In this document: positions 26,345 through 34,740 of the stretch, piece after piece | Position numbering within the stretch: position 1 is the first letter of the stretch | How the letters are laid out: every line of letters starts with the position of its first letter | Assembly (NCBI GenBank): GCA_020848545.1 | Contig: JADLHZ010000090.1 | Span: forward strand, 62,001 to 126,000 | Source: Deltaproteobacteria bacterium | GTDB taxonomy: Bacteria; Myxococcota; JADLHZ01 | Direction: 5' to 3' | DNA length: 64,000 nucleotides | The notes under the pieces: generated by a model | Database searches by the model: none | The model's input: the letters and a program-made list of their open reading frames with translations, nothing else | What the model was told of the DNA's origin: nothing | Program-made: the position numbers and the translations under genes

Positions 26345-27404
26345 TCAACTGCCCGCGCGTCAGCCACACGATGAGCACGCAGCCGAAGACGTAGAGCACG
26401 GGCGCGCCGATGAAGCAGAGCCGATCGCAGCGATCGATCAGACGGCGAAGCGCATCGCCCGGCAGCGCCGAGGACGCGTAGTCTACCCCTTGCACCGCGG
26501 CGTTCGGCGCCGCCGCGAGCGCCGCATCGTGCCGCCGCTGCACGGTGAGCAAGTGCTGCTCGTCGAGGCGGAGCGCGCGATCCCAGAGCCGCGCGACGAT
26601 GATGCTCTCGACGAGCAAGGCGACCATCACGAAGTACGAGAGGTTGAAGACATGGTCCAAGAGGAACTGCAGCCCCACGCCCGGCAGCGGCGCCTCGAAC
26701 TGCTGCTGCAAGAACACCTCGGTCAGCAGCGCGACGACGATGGTGCCTGCGCGCACGTCGACTGAGCGCGCTTGCAGGCGAATGACGAAGAAGCAGCTGA
26801 CGATCACCATCAGGATCGGCGGCAACACCTTGAACCAGAAGTAGCTCGGCGAGCGCATGATCTTCAGGCCGTAGCGGTAGCGCGACACGCTCGCCCTCGT
26901 CTCACCAGGAACGGTGCCCTCGCCGCGTGTCGTGTCGAGCTGCATGATCGCGGCGACGTTGTACTTCTCGACGATGTCCCACCCGGGCAGGGTGAGATCG
27001 GCGCGCGTCGCGGCGGCGGGATCCGCCACGTAAACGAGCGCGCTCGGCGGATGCGCGGTGTCTTCGATCTCGACGACGACCTTCTGCCAGTCGAGCGGAA
27101 AGGTGCCGAGCCAAAACTTGTGATAGAAGCGCCCCTCCACCGTGAAGCGCTGATAGCGCGAGCCGTCGTCGAGCGTCTTCGGCTGCTCGTACGCCGGCAC
27201 CATGGTCATCGCCCAGTTGTCGATCGCGTTCGCGAGCAGCAGCGTCTTCGTCGGATCGATCTCGCCCTTCCAGCGCAGCCACAAGTCGAAGGAGAGCGAG
27301 TAGCTGTTGTTGCGAAAATCGAGGCCGTCGACGTTCTTCAAGTAGACGCCGACGCGGACTTCCTGCGGCGCGGCGGCGAGGAGCGCGAGAGCGAGGACGA
27401 TCAC
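26337..27404 (-). CDS. Prokaryotic pentameric ligand-gated ion channel (Cys-loop receptor homologue)
   Basis: 355 residues; the GTG at 27404 overlaps the methyltransferase stop (GTGA). A short signal peptide (MIVLALALLAAA) leads to a beta-sandwich ligand-binding domain with YSLSFDLWLRWKG and the Pro-loop region FYHKFWLGTFPLDWQKV near 92-110, where prokaryotic members lack the disulphide. Then come four helices: M1 (FWFKVLPPILMVIVSCFF, about 180), M2 (DVRAGTIVVALLTEVFLQQ, about 212), M3 (about 245-270) and M4 (last 25). The family opens an ion pore on ligand or proton binding (GLIC, ELIC). Ligand and ion choice are unknown here. Confidence 0.85.
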   Translation of the reverse strand: MIVLALALLAAAPQEVRVGVYLKNVDGLDFRNNSYSLSFDLWLRWKGEIDPTKTLLLANAIDNWAMTMVPAYEQPKTLDDGSRYQRFTVEGRFYHKFWLGTFPLDWQKVVVEIEDTAHPPSALVYVADPAAATRADLTLPGWDIVEKYNVAAIMQLDTTRGEGTVPGETRASVSRYRYGLKIMRSPSYFWFKVLPPILMVIVSCFFVIRLQARSVDVRAGTIVVALLTEVFLQQQFEAPLPGVGLQFLLDHVFNLSYFVMVALLVESIIVARLWDRALRLDEQHLLTVQRRHDAALAAAPNAAVQGVDYASSALPGDALRRLIDRCDRLCFIGAPVLYVFGCVLIVWLTRGQLII

Positions 27405-28267
27405 GCCGGCGCTCCGTCCGCTGGCGGCGGCTGGCTGGGCGCGCGTGCGTCGAGCAGCCGCACGAGCTTCGGGCGCACGCCTGCGCTCTTCAGCAGCGCA
27501 TCGAGCTTCTTCTGCGAGGGTGCATGCGCCTTGTGCACTCGGCGCGCGAGGATCAGCTCGTTCTTCAGCGAGTGCTCCCAGCCGACGAGCTCGGTCACCG
27601 TCACTTGATAGCCGTGGGCTTCGAGCACGAGGCAGCGAAGGACGTTCGTCAGATGCGACCCGAGCTCGCGGCGATGCAGGCCGTGCTCGTAGAGCGGCGA
27701 CAGCTCGCTCTCTGGCGCGCCCTTCAGCTGCTGCGCGACCTCGGCCTGGCAGCACGGGACGACCGCGATGTGATCGGCGCCGAGACACAACGCGCGAAAG
27801 AGCGCGTCGTCGGTGGCCGTGTCGCACGCGTGGAGCGCGGTCACGAGGTGCACCCGCTCAGGGAGCGCGGCGGTCTCGACGGCATCACGCACGAAGTCCA
27901 CGCGCTCGAGGCCGGCGTCCTTGGCGATCTTCTGCGCGGTGGTGACGAGCTCTTGCTTGCTCTCCACGTTGATCACGCGGCCCCGCGCCGGCTTCGCAAA
28001 GGCCCACGACGCCAGCAAGAGCCCGAGGTACGCCTTGCCCGCGCCGCAATCGACCACGACGGGATCCGGATGTCGCGCGCGCACGTCGTCGAGCGCGGGC
28101 TTCAACAGACCGAGGAAGTGGCTCACTTGCTTCAGCTTCCGGCGCGAGTCGGCGTTCAAGTCGCCGTCGCGGGTCAGGATGTGCAGCGCCTTCAAGAGCT
28201 CCGCCGACACGCCGTCGACGAGCTCGGTGCTCAGGCCTTCTTTGACGAGCTTCTCGCGCGCTTTCAC
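27401..28267 (-). CDS. Class I SAM-dependent methyltransferase (Methyltransf_32-like)
   Basis: 288 residues. The SAM-binding motif is VVDCGAGKAYLGLLLA near 88, with an acidic loop end (VINVESKQEL), then LVTALHACDTATDDAL and VVPCCQAE. The DCGAGK...LHACDTATD...PCCQ set is typical of the METTL25/GSTCD-type methyltransferase domain, whose substrates in bacteria are not established. It ends in a Pro/Ala-rich tail. It overlaps both neighbours by 4 bases, giving a three-gene operon with an unknown protein upstream and the ion channel downstream. Confidence 0.8.
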   Translation of the reverse strand: MKAREKLVKEGLSTELVDGVSAELLKALHILTRDGDLNADSRRKLKQVSHFLGLLKPALDDVRARHPDPVVVDCGAGKAYLGLLLASWAFAKPARGRVINVESKQELVTTAQKIAKDAGLERVDFVRDAVETAALPERVHLVTALHACDTATDDALFRALCLGADHIAVVPCCQAEVAQQLKGAPESELSPLYEHGLHRRELGSHLTNVLRCLVLEAHGYQVTVTELVGWEHSLKNELILARRVHKAHAPSQKKLDALLKSAGVRPKLVRLLDARAPSQPPPADGAPA

Positions 28268-28974
28268 TTCTTCGGCTTCTTTCCCGGCGGCGGCACGCGC
28301 TTTCCCTCTGCGCGAGAGATGGCCCCGCGCGCATCATCGGCGATGCTGACCGCGCCCGGCTCGGCGAGCGGCGTGCCTTTCCTCGCTCGGGCAGACTGCA
28401 CGGGATCGATGCGCCCGAGCAGGAACTTCGCCCGCGCCCGTGTCTTCTCGTCCGGATGGGCGTCGGCCCACCCCGAGAGGCGCCGGCGAACACCGCTCGG
28501 CGTCAGGGTCAGGCGCTTGACCAGCGCGAAGAGCTCTTTGACGAGCGCGCCGGTGGCGACGAGCTCCTTCTCTTCGGTCACCGCTTCGATGCGCGACTTC
28601 TCGACGCGCACCGTGCAGCGCTTGCCGATGCGCTCGAGCTGCCGCCGCGCGGCCGGCTCGGCGAGCAACGCGAACGCCGTGGTCTCGCTGCCGCCGACGT
28701 GCCACTTCGCGTCGAAGGCCTCGTCGCCGATGACGTAGTCGCGCTGCAGGAGCTGGCGCAGCCCGCCGCGGCCGTTTGCGAGCACGACGTCGAACGGGAT
28801 CGCGCCGAAGGTCTGGATCGTGATCGTGGCGGTCTTCGGGCCGCGGACGATCTCGACCGACGGGGTCAAGAATGACTCGTTCAGAGATTCGTTTCGGGCC
28901 ATCTCGCAACACGCATCCATCATCTTGGCGGCGCCCGCAATGATTCTCTCGCGCGCTGGCGACGCGTCTGGCAC
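28264..28974 (-). CDS. Protein of unknown function, first gene of channel/methyltransferase operon
   Basis: 236 residues, GTG start with a GGAG site about 6 bases upstream. A soluble alpha/beta protein with FGAIPFDVVLANGRGGLRQL and a conserved-looking KWHVGGSETTAF, then a helical region and a basic tail (GKRVPPPGKKPKK). No signal peptide, membrane helix or catalytic motif recognised. It is coupled to the methyltransferase by a 4-base overlap. Its start is only 26 bp from the divergent Spo0M-like gene, so the promoters must overlap. Confidence 0.6.
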   Translation of the reverse strand: MPDASPARERIIAGAAKMMDACCEMARNESLNESFLTPSVEIVRGPKTATITIQTFGAIPFDVVLANGRGGLRQLLQRDYVIGDEAFDAKWHVGGSETTAFALLAEPAARRQLERIGKRCTVRVEKSRIEAVTEEKELVATGALVKELFALVKRLTLTPSGVRRRLSGWADAHPDEKTRARAKFLLGRIDPVQSARARKGTPLAEPGAVSIADDARGAISRAEGKRVPPPGKKPKK

Positions 28975-29000
28975 ACACTCCAGCCGGAGGAATCAAAACC

Positions 29001-29459
29001 ATGGGCTTTCTCGACAAGATCAAAGGCGCAGTAAACGCAGTGACCGGCAACGCGGCGAAGGTGACGATCGATTACCCGAAGCAGGCGCTCGCGGGCGACG
29101 AGATCGTCGTGAAGATCACCGCGGTGTCGACCGGCGGTGAACTGAAGTCGAAGGGGTGCTTCGTCGACGTCATGGGCCAGGAGCAGACGCACCTGTCGAA
29201 GACCGAGAACGGCACGAAGACCGAGATGCACGAGAGCAAGGCGACGTACGAGCACAGCTTCCAGATCGGCGAAGCGTTCACCCTCGCGGCGAACGAGACG
29301 AAGACCTGGGAAGGCCGCGTGAAGCTGCCGGCCGAAGCGCAGCCGAGCTACGCGGGCGTGCACGCGAAGCACATCTGGCAGCTCCGCGGGCGCATCGAAG
29401 CGACGGGGAACGATCCGGACTCGGGCTTCGTCGTGCTCAACGTCAACAAGCGGAACTGA
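29001..29459 (+). CDS. Spo0M-like arrestin-fold protein
   Basis: 152 residues with a GGAGG site well placed before the ATG. MGFLDKIKGAV at the start and the beta-rich pattern VTIDYPKQALAGDEIVVKI, SFQIGEAFTLAANET and WQLRGRIEA fit the Spo0M/arrestin-like family. In Bacillus, Spo0M influences sporulation and cytoskeletal behaviour; bacterial homologues elsewhere have no firm role. Single gene, divergent from the methyltransferase operon. Confidence 0.6.
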   Translation: MGFLDKIKGAVNAVTGNAAKVTIDYPKQALAGDEIVVKITAVSTGGELKSKGCFVDVMGQEQTHLSKTENGTKTEMHESKATYEHSFQIGEAFTLAANETKTWEGRVKLPAEAQPSYAGVHAKHIWQLRGRIEATGNDPDSGFVVLNVNKRN

Positions 29460-29518
29460 TTGCGCGACCGAGTCGCCGTTCCGTTGCGCGACCACCATCT
29501 CCTGCACCCGGGATCGAT

Positions 29519-30253
29519 CTACGGGCGCGGGAGAGCGACGCCTCCCGCGACGATGAGCCAGACGCCGAGCACGAAGAGCGCCGCGTCGAAGTAGAGCCCG
29601 AAAGTCTTCGGCGGCACGCGCGCGAGCAAGCGTTGCCCCACCCAAGTCCCGGCAATCGCCGCGCCCGAGAGCCCGACGAGCAGCCCAAAGTGCGGCGCGT
29701 AATCGAAGCCGAGCGCGAAGAACGCCGGGAGCTTCAACAAGTGGCCGCCGGTCTGCGCCACCGCCATCGTCGCGACCACGCGCTGCGGCGCCCAATCATC
29801 GCGCTTGAACACAATCGCCGAGAGCGGCCCGGTGGCGCCGATGAAGAGCATGACGAGCCCGACGGCGAAGCCGACGATCGCGTAAAGCCACGTGGGCGGC
29901 CGGCGCACTTTCGGCTGCGCCCGGCGCCACGCGATGAACGCGAGCAGCACGACGCCGATGGTCGGCTCGAGCCAGCGATAGTCGAAGAGGCGGCCGATCC
30001 GCGTAGCGATCGCGACGCCGAGCACGAGCGGCCCGAGGAAGATCGCGACCTCGCGCCACGCCGCGTGCTCGAGCAGCATCGCTGTGCGCGCGCCGTTCGA
30101 CACGAGCTGCACCACGCCGTGCACCGGCACGACGACGGCGGGCGCCATCACCGCGGTCATCACGCCGAGGAGCGCCACGCCGCCAGCCATGCCCAAGATC
30201 CCAGACACGATCGACGTCGCGAACGCGGCGAGCGCCAGGACCGCGACGATCAC
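29519..30253 (-). CDS. TauE/SafE-family anion permease
   Basis: 244 residues; the GTG at 30253 overlaps the upstream DUF72 stop (GTGA). About eight hydrophobic helices. The two halves each carry family patterns: ATSIVSGILGMAGGVALLGV near the start and GFAVGLVMLFIGATGPLSA in the middle. Members export sulfite, sulfoacetate or related anions, though this one could carry any small anion. The open frame continues upstream but there only shadows the DUF72 gene. Confidence 0.85.
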   Translation of the reverse strand: MIVAVLALAAFATSIVSGILGMAGGVALLGVMTAVMAPAVVVPVHGVVQLVSNGARTAMLLEHAAWREVAIFLGPLVLGVAIATRIGRLFDYRWLEPTIGVVLLAFIAWRRAQPKVRRPPTWLYAIVGFAVGLVMLFIGATGPLSAIVFKRDDWAPQRVVATMAVAQTGGHLLKLPAFFALGFDYAPHFGLLVGLSGAAIAGTWVGQRLLARVPPKTFGLYFDAALFVLGVWLIVAGGVALPRP

Positions 30254-30945
30254 GCGAGCATGCGGCGCAGGATCTCGGCCGCCGCCGGCCCTTTCGCGGC
30301 GTCCTCGTGCTTGAAGAAGACGAAGCTCTCTTGCCAGCCGGCGCCACGCACGCGCTGCGCCTGCGCTTCGAGTTCCTTCTCCGAGAACTCGATCTCGCGC
30401 AGGCGCAAGTAGCCCCACGTCGCCGTCGGCACGAAGGGCACCGTCAGCGCGTCCGACTCGGCGATGCACAGCGCTTGATCGCGCGCGCTCAACAGCTCGT
30501 ACACCTCATCGACGAACCACGAGGTGTGGCGAAACTCGAACGCGGCGCGGATACCCTTCGGCACGAGGGCCAAGAACTCCGAAAGCCGCTCGACGTCGAT
30601 CTTCAAGTTCGGCGGCGTCTGCACGAGCAGCGGGCCGAGCTTGTCCTTCATCGCGACGGCGCGGTTGCAGAACGCCTCGAAGGGTGACGCGACCTCCTTC
30701 AGCCGCTTGATGTGGGTGATCTGCTTCGGCGTCTTCAGCACGAAGCGAAACGCGTCCGGCACTTGCTGCGCCCAGGTCTCGAGCATCGCCGGCGCCGGCA
30801 TCCGGTAGAAGGTGTTGTTGATCTCGACGCTCGTCAGGCGCGTCGCGTAGAACGCGAGCATCTCCGCGTCTTTGATCTTCTCGGGATAGAACGCGCCCTT
30901 CCACGGCTTGTACGAGAACCCGCTCGTCCCGACGTAGGCGCGCAT
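30250..30945 (-). CDS. DUF72 (YecE-like) protein
   Basis: 231 residues. The start MRAYVGTSGFSYKPWKGAFY and later SVEINNTFYRMP, FVLKTPKQITH and AFEFRHTSWF are hallmark DUF72 segments. The family adopts a TIM-barrel fold and its biochemical role is unsettled. It lies 16 bp downstream of tsf on the same strand and is coupled to the TauE/SafE gene, so it may be read through from the rpsB-tsf promoter. Confidence 0.9.
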   Translation of the reverse strand: MRAYVGTSGFSYKPWKGAFYPEKIKDAEMLAFYATRLTSVEINNTFYRMPAPAMLETWAQQVPDAFRFVLKTPKQITHIKRLKEVASPFEAFCNRAVAMKDKLGPLLVQTPPNLKIDVERLSEFLALVPKGIRAAFEFRHTSWFVDEVYELLSARDQALCIAESDALTVPFVPTATWGYLRLREIEFSEKELEAQAQRVRGAGWQESFVFFKHEDAAKGPAAAEILRRMLA

Positions 30946-30961
30946 GGTCGCCGGCCGGCGC

Positions 30962-31621
30962 TTAGGCCTTTTGACCGGACATCTTGGCGACCTCGGCCGC
31001 GAAGTCGTCGGACTTCTTCTCCAGGCCTTCGCCGAGCTGGAAGCGCACGAAGCGGCGGATCACCAAGTTCTCGCCGATCTTCGCGATGCGCTCGGTGAGC
31101 AGCTGCTGAATGGTGATGTCCGGGTTCTTCACGAACTGCTGCTCGAGCAGGCACTGCTCCTTGAAGAACTTGTCGATCTTGCCGTCGACGATCTTGTCGA
31201 CGATGTTCGCCGGCTTGCCGGACTCGATGACCTGCTGGCGATACACCGTGCGCTCACGCTCGACCGTCGCCGCCGGCACGTCTTCGCGCCGCACCGAGAT
31301 GGGCGCCGCCGCCGCGATGTGCATCGCCACGTCGCTGACGAGCACGCGAAAGTCGTCGGTCTTGGCGACGAAGTCCGTCTCGCAGTTCACTTCGACGAGC
31401 ACGCCGATCTTGCCGCCGGCGTGGATGTAGCTCATCACCGTGCCTTCGGACGCCGCGCGGGCCGACTTCTTCTGCGCCGCCGCGAGGCCCTTCTGGCGCA
31501 GCCAGTCGACCGCTTTTTCGAAGTCGCCACCGGCTTCGGTGAGCGCCTTCTTGCAGTCCATCATCCCCGCCCCGCTCTTCTCGCGGAGCTCTTTCACCAA
31601 CTGTGCGCTGATCTCTGCCAT
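30962..31621 (-). CDS. tsf: Translation elongation factor Ts
   Basis: 219 residues, the short form without the C-terminal extension of E. coli EF-Ts. The N-terminal UBA-like domain is [19 protein letters not shown] and the EF-Tu contact is [13 protein letters not shown] near 80. It recycles GDP-bound EF-Tu. It directly follows rpsB with 1 bp between coding regions, the usual rpsB-tsf order. The customary pyrH does not follow; a DUF72 gene does. Confidence 0.97.
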   Translation of the reverse strand: MAEISAQLVKELREKSGAGMMDCKKALTEAGGDFEKAVDWLRQKGLAAAQKKSARAASEGTVMSYIHAGGKIGVLVEVNCETDFVAKTDDFRVLVSDVAMHIAAAAPISVRREDVPAATVERERTVYRQQVIESGKPANIVDKIVDGKIDKFFKEQCLLEQQFVKNPDITIQQLLTERIAKIGENLVIRRFVRFQLGEGLEKKSDDFAAEVAKMSGQKA

Positions 31622-31622
31622 A

Positions 31623-32456
31623 TTACTTCACGCGCTCCACCGTCGGACCCGGTCTGCGGCCATCTTGACGCTCTTTGTGCTGCGCCTCGGCCATCGACTC
31701 CATTTGCTCGTCGTCTTCCTGGCGACCCTTCTTCTCGTCGCGCGCTTCGGCGTTCTTCTGCGCCAAGACTTCGCCGTACTTCTGGTTGCCCTCGGCGCAC
31801 GCATCCGCGACGCTCGTGACGAAGAGGCGGATCGAACGGATCGCGTCGTCGTTGCCCGGGATCACGTAGTCGACGAGGTCCGGATCGCAGTTGGTGTCGA
31901 CGACGCCGACGACCGGGATGCCGAGCTTCTTCGCTTCGAGCACGGCGATGTGCTCCTTGCCCGGATCGATGACGAAGAGCGCGCCCGGAAGCCGCGTCAT
32001 CTCCTTCACGCCGCCCAAGTTCTTCTGGAGCTTCGAACGCTCGCGCTCCATGCCGAGCACTTCCTTCTTCGGCAGCTTTTGGAACGTTCCGTCCTCGGCC
32101 ATCTTGTCGATCGCACGGAAGCGATCGAGCGATTGCTTCAGCGTCTTGAAGTTCGTGAGCATACCGCCGAGCCAGCGCTGGGTGACGAAGAACTGCTGCG
32201 AGCGCTTCGCTTGCTCCTCGACGACCTCTTGAGCCTGCTTCTTCGTCCCGACGAAGAGCACCTTGTCGCCGTTCGACACGGTCTCGATCAGGAACTGATA
32301 CGCGCGCTGATAGAGCTCGTGCGTCTTCTGCAGGTCGATGATGTAAATGCCGTTACGGGCGCCGAAGATATAGGGCTTCATCTTCGGGTTCCAGCGTTGG
32401 GTTTGGTGACCGAAGTGGACACCGGCTTCGAGCATGTCGCGGATCGAGAGTGACAT
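31623..32456 (-). CDS. rpsB: 30S ribosomal protein S2
   Basis: 277 residues. [19 protein letters not shown] near the start and [21 protein letters not shown] are standard S2 segments. A charged tail of about 45 residues ([10 protein letters not shown]...) extends beyond the usual end. A GAGGG ribosome site precedes the ATG. The 187-bp leader shared with the divergent CsgG-like gene contains a small CCCGTC-TCGC-GACGGG hairpin at about 32506-32521, which might be part of S2 autoregulation, though this is only a guess. Confidence 0.97.
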   Translation of the reverse strand: MSLSIRDMLEAGVHFGHQTQRWNPKMKPYIFGARNGIYIIDLQKTHELYQRAYQFLIETVSNGDKVLFVGTKKQAQEVVEEQAKRSQQFFVTQRWLGGMLTNFKTLKQSLDRFRAIDKMAEDGTFQKLPKKEVLGMERERSKLQKNLGGVKEMTRLPGALFVIDPGKEHIAVLEAKKLGIPVVGVVDTNCDPDLVDYVIPGNDDAIRSIRLFVTSVADACAEGNQKYGEVLAQKNAEARDEKKGRQEDDEQMESMAEAQHKERQDGRRPGPTVERVK

Positions 32457-32643
32457 TTATAGATCCCTCGGTGAGCTTGTTCCTCCACCCGCGCTTCGGC
32501 CCGTCTCGCGACGGGAGCCCACCATGCTGCGCGGGTGAGCGTAGTGCCTCGCCAATTCGAGGCGCGGCGGGGCTAACATCCGGCCCCGTGCCTGTCTAGA
32601 GGCCGGCTTGCATCGACCCCACCCGCGCGCTTAGGCCAAAGCT

Positions 32644-34740
32644 ATGCTCTTCATCGTCCTTCTCCTGGGCGCCGCCGGCGGCGAGACCGCGGCGTCGATC
32701 TTCACCAAGCTCGACTACGACAAGAGCTACTTCGAGAGCGTCGTGCGCTTGAAGGAGCGCGGCCAATCGGACAGCCGGTTCTCGCCGAGCGAATGGGAAA
32801 AAGAAGTCGGCCGCGCCACCGCCAACCTGCCGGTGCTGCAGACGCTCTACGCAGAGCGCGCCGCCTACGAGCAGGGCCAGCCGTTTTCGCTGCCGAAGAC
32901 GACGGCGGGCTTTCGCGTCTATTCGAACCTCGTCTGCATGCTGAACTTGCTGCAAGCGCAGGCGAAGGGCTCGGACGACGACGTCATCCGCTACGGCAGT
33001 CGCGTGGTCATCGACGCGCGCGAGAACTTGGGCAAGGTCGTCGGCGAGAAGCCCGAGTACTACTTGAGCCTCTACCGGCAGCTCTTCTTCGCGATGGCGG
33101 CGGCCTACTATCACCTCGGCAAAGACGACGACGCGCTCAAGTGGTTCGCGCGCATCCGCGGCGACGCCGACATTCAGAAGCTGCAAAAGGAGCTCGGCGC
33201 GCATGCGCAGGAGAAGCGCGATCCGAAGGCCGAGCGCTTGGAGGCGATGCGCCAGAAGCCGATCGTGGTCATGCCCTTCGAGACGAGCGACGCCGACAAG
33301 TGGCGCGGCCGCGGGTTGATGGAGCTCGTCACCGCGGACCTCGTGCAGAAGACGCCGCTGCTCGTCGTCGAGCGCGCGCAGCTCGACAAGGTGTTGAAGG
33401 AGATGGAGCTCGCGCAGGCCGGCGCCACGCGCGAGAAGAGCGCGGCGAAGATCGGCGAGCTGCTCGCAGCAGGGACTGTGCTCACGGGATCGATCGCGGG
33501 CAGCACGCTGACCGTGTCGCTGGTCGGGACCGGGGACGGCGTGACCTTGGCGCAGCGCACGGCGAACGTTGGGACAGACAACTTCTTCGGCCCGGCGCGC
33601 GGCGTCGTGCTGGATTTGCTCGTCGACCTCGGCTGGATCGACGCGTTGAGCGCCGCCGAGATCGCCGCCGAGAAGCCGCCGAAAGACGACACGTTGAAGG
33701 GCCTGCTCGAAGCCCGGGTGAAGCTCGCGGGCCGCTCCGAGGAAGCGCGCGCGCTCTACGCGAAGGCGGTGCGCGAGGATCCGGCGTACGCGCGCTTGTT
33801 CGGCGATCTGCAAAAGGAGTTCTCCGACGTCAGCGCCACGCTCGCGGTAATGCCCTTCGTCAACGCGTCCGGCGCCGCCGAAGATCTGTGGATGATCCGC
33901 GGCATCGAGAGCGCGCTGACGAGCGACCTGCCGGGGCTCGGCTTCACGGTCGTCGAGCGCAGTCGTTTGGCCGAGCTCTTGGCAGGCGATGCGGCCGGGC
34001 AAGTGCTCGACGTCGCGAACGCGCGCAAGATCGGCGACAAAGTGGCGGCCGACTTTCTCGTGATGGGCGGGCTCATCCACGCCGATCGCACGCTGCGCGT
34101 GGATCTGCGCTTCGTCGAAGTGCGCACCGGCGTCATCGCGTTCGCGACGAGCGCCGAGGATCGCGGCGGCGACTTGACGGTCGTGCTCGGGTCGTTGGCG
34201 ACGCAAATCGGCGAGCGTTTCAAAGGCAAGCTCGACGATCGCACCTTGGCCGGGCTCGTCGGCAAGAAGATGGGCAAAGGCGATTTTGAAAAGTTCGCGC
34301 GCCAAGAGCTGGCGAAGGACGCGCTGCAGACGAAGAGCCGGCCGAAGCTCGAGCTCGGCGTGAGAGAGCCGGCGCGCTGGCCCTTCTGGCTCGCGCTCGC
34401 CGGCGCGGCGGTCGGTGCGGGCCTCGCCACCGGCGGCTTCATCGCGGCGGACATCGCGGCGGATCAGGCGGCCTATCAGCATGCGTACGCCGAGCTCGCC
34501 ACGGTGGAGACCGAGCGCGCCGCGTTCGCGCAGCGCAGAAACGCCGCCGCCGGTGACGCGCGTGCCTGGACCGCCGTCGGCGCGGTGGGCGTCGCCATCG
34601 CCGGCGTCGGGATCGCCTACGCCGTGTACGACGAGCTCGCGCGCGCGGCCCACAAGAAGGCGAAGCAACGGCTCGAGATCACCCCGAGCGCCGGCGTGTC
34701 TGCACAAGGCGCGTTCGTCGGTCTGCAAGGAGGCTTCTGA
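32644..34740 (+). CDS. Exported protein with two CsgG/FlgO-like domains and two C-terminal helices
   Basis: 698 residues with a short signal ([12 protein letters not shown]). An N-terminal helical domain (about 15-190) is followed by a first CsgG/FlgO/TolB-N-like domain (about 203-330: [32 protein letters not shown]). A TPR-like piece ([19 protein letters not shown]) and a second such domain (about 400-540: [29 protein letters not shown]) come next. Two membrane helices follow at about 580-610 and 640-660. CsgG-type domains sense or build envelope structures. The stop overlaps the next start (TGATG), so it heads an operon. Confidence 0.75.
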   Translation: MLFIVLLLGAAGGETAASIFTKLDYDKSYFESVVRLKERGQSDSRFSPSEWEKEVGRATANLPVLQTLYAERAAYEQGQPFSLPKTTAGFRVYSNLVCMLNLLQAQAKGSDDDVIRYGSRVVIDARENLGKVVGEKPEYYLSLYRQLFFAMAAAYYHLGKDDDALKWFARIRGDADIQKLQKELGAHAQEKRDPKAERLEAMRQKPIVVMPFETSDADKWRGRGLMELVTADLVQKTPLLVVERAQLDKVLKEMELAQAGATREKSAAKIGELLAAGTVLTGSIAGSTLTVSLVGTGDGVTLAQRTANVGTDNFFGPARGVVLDLLVDLGWIDALSAAEIAAEKPPKDDTLKGLLEARVKLAGRSEEARALYAKAVREDPAYARLFGDLQKEFSDVSATLAVMPFVNASGAAEDLWMIRGIESALTSDLPGLGFTVVERSRLAELLAGDAAGQVLDVANARKIGDKVAADFLVMGGLIHADRTLRVDLRFVEVRTGVIAFATSAEDRGGDLTVVLGSLATQIGERFKGKLDDRTLAGLVGKKMGKGDFEKFARQELAKDALQTKSRPKLELGVREPARWPFWLALAGAAVGAGLATGGFIAADIAADQAAYQHAYAELATVETERAAFAQRRNAAAGDARAWTAVGAVGVAIAGVGIAYAVYDELARAAHKKAKQRLEITPSAGVSAQGAFVGLQGGF

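Noticed and set aside
32457-32643. Search for a tRNA or riboswitch in the rpsB leader
   Set aside because: Only a small hairpin is visible; no cloverleaf or known aptamer pattern.
32596-34728. Minus-strand open frame of 710 codons
   Set aside because: Fully antisense to the CsgG-domain gene, which has clear motifs and a signal peptide; composition is Arg/His-rich nonsense.
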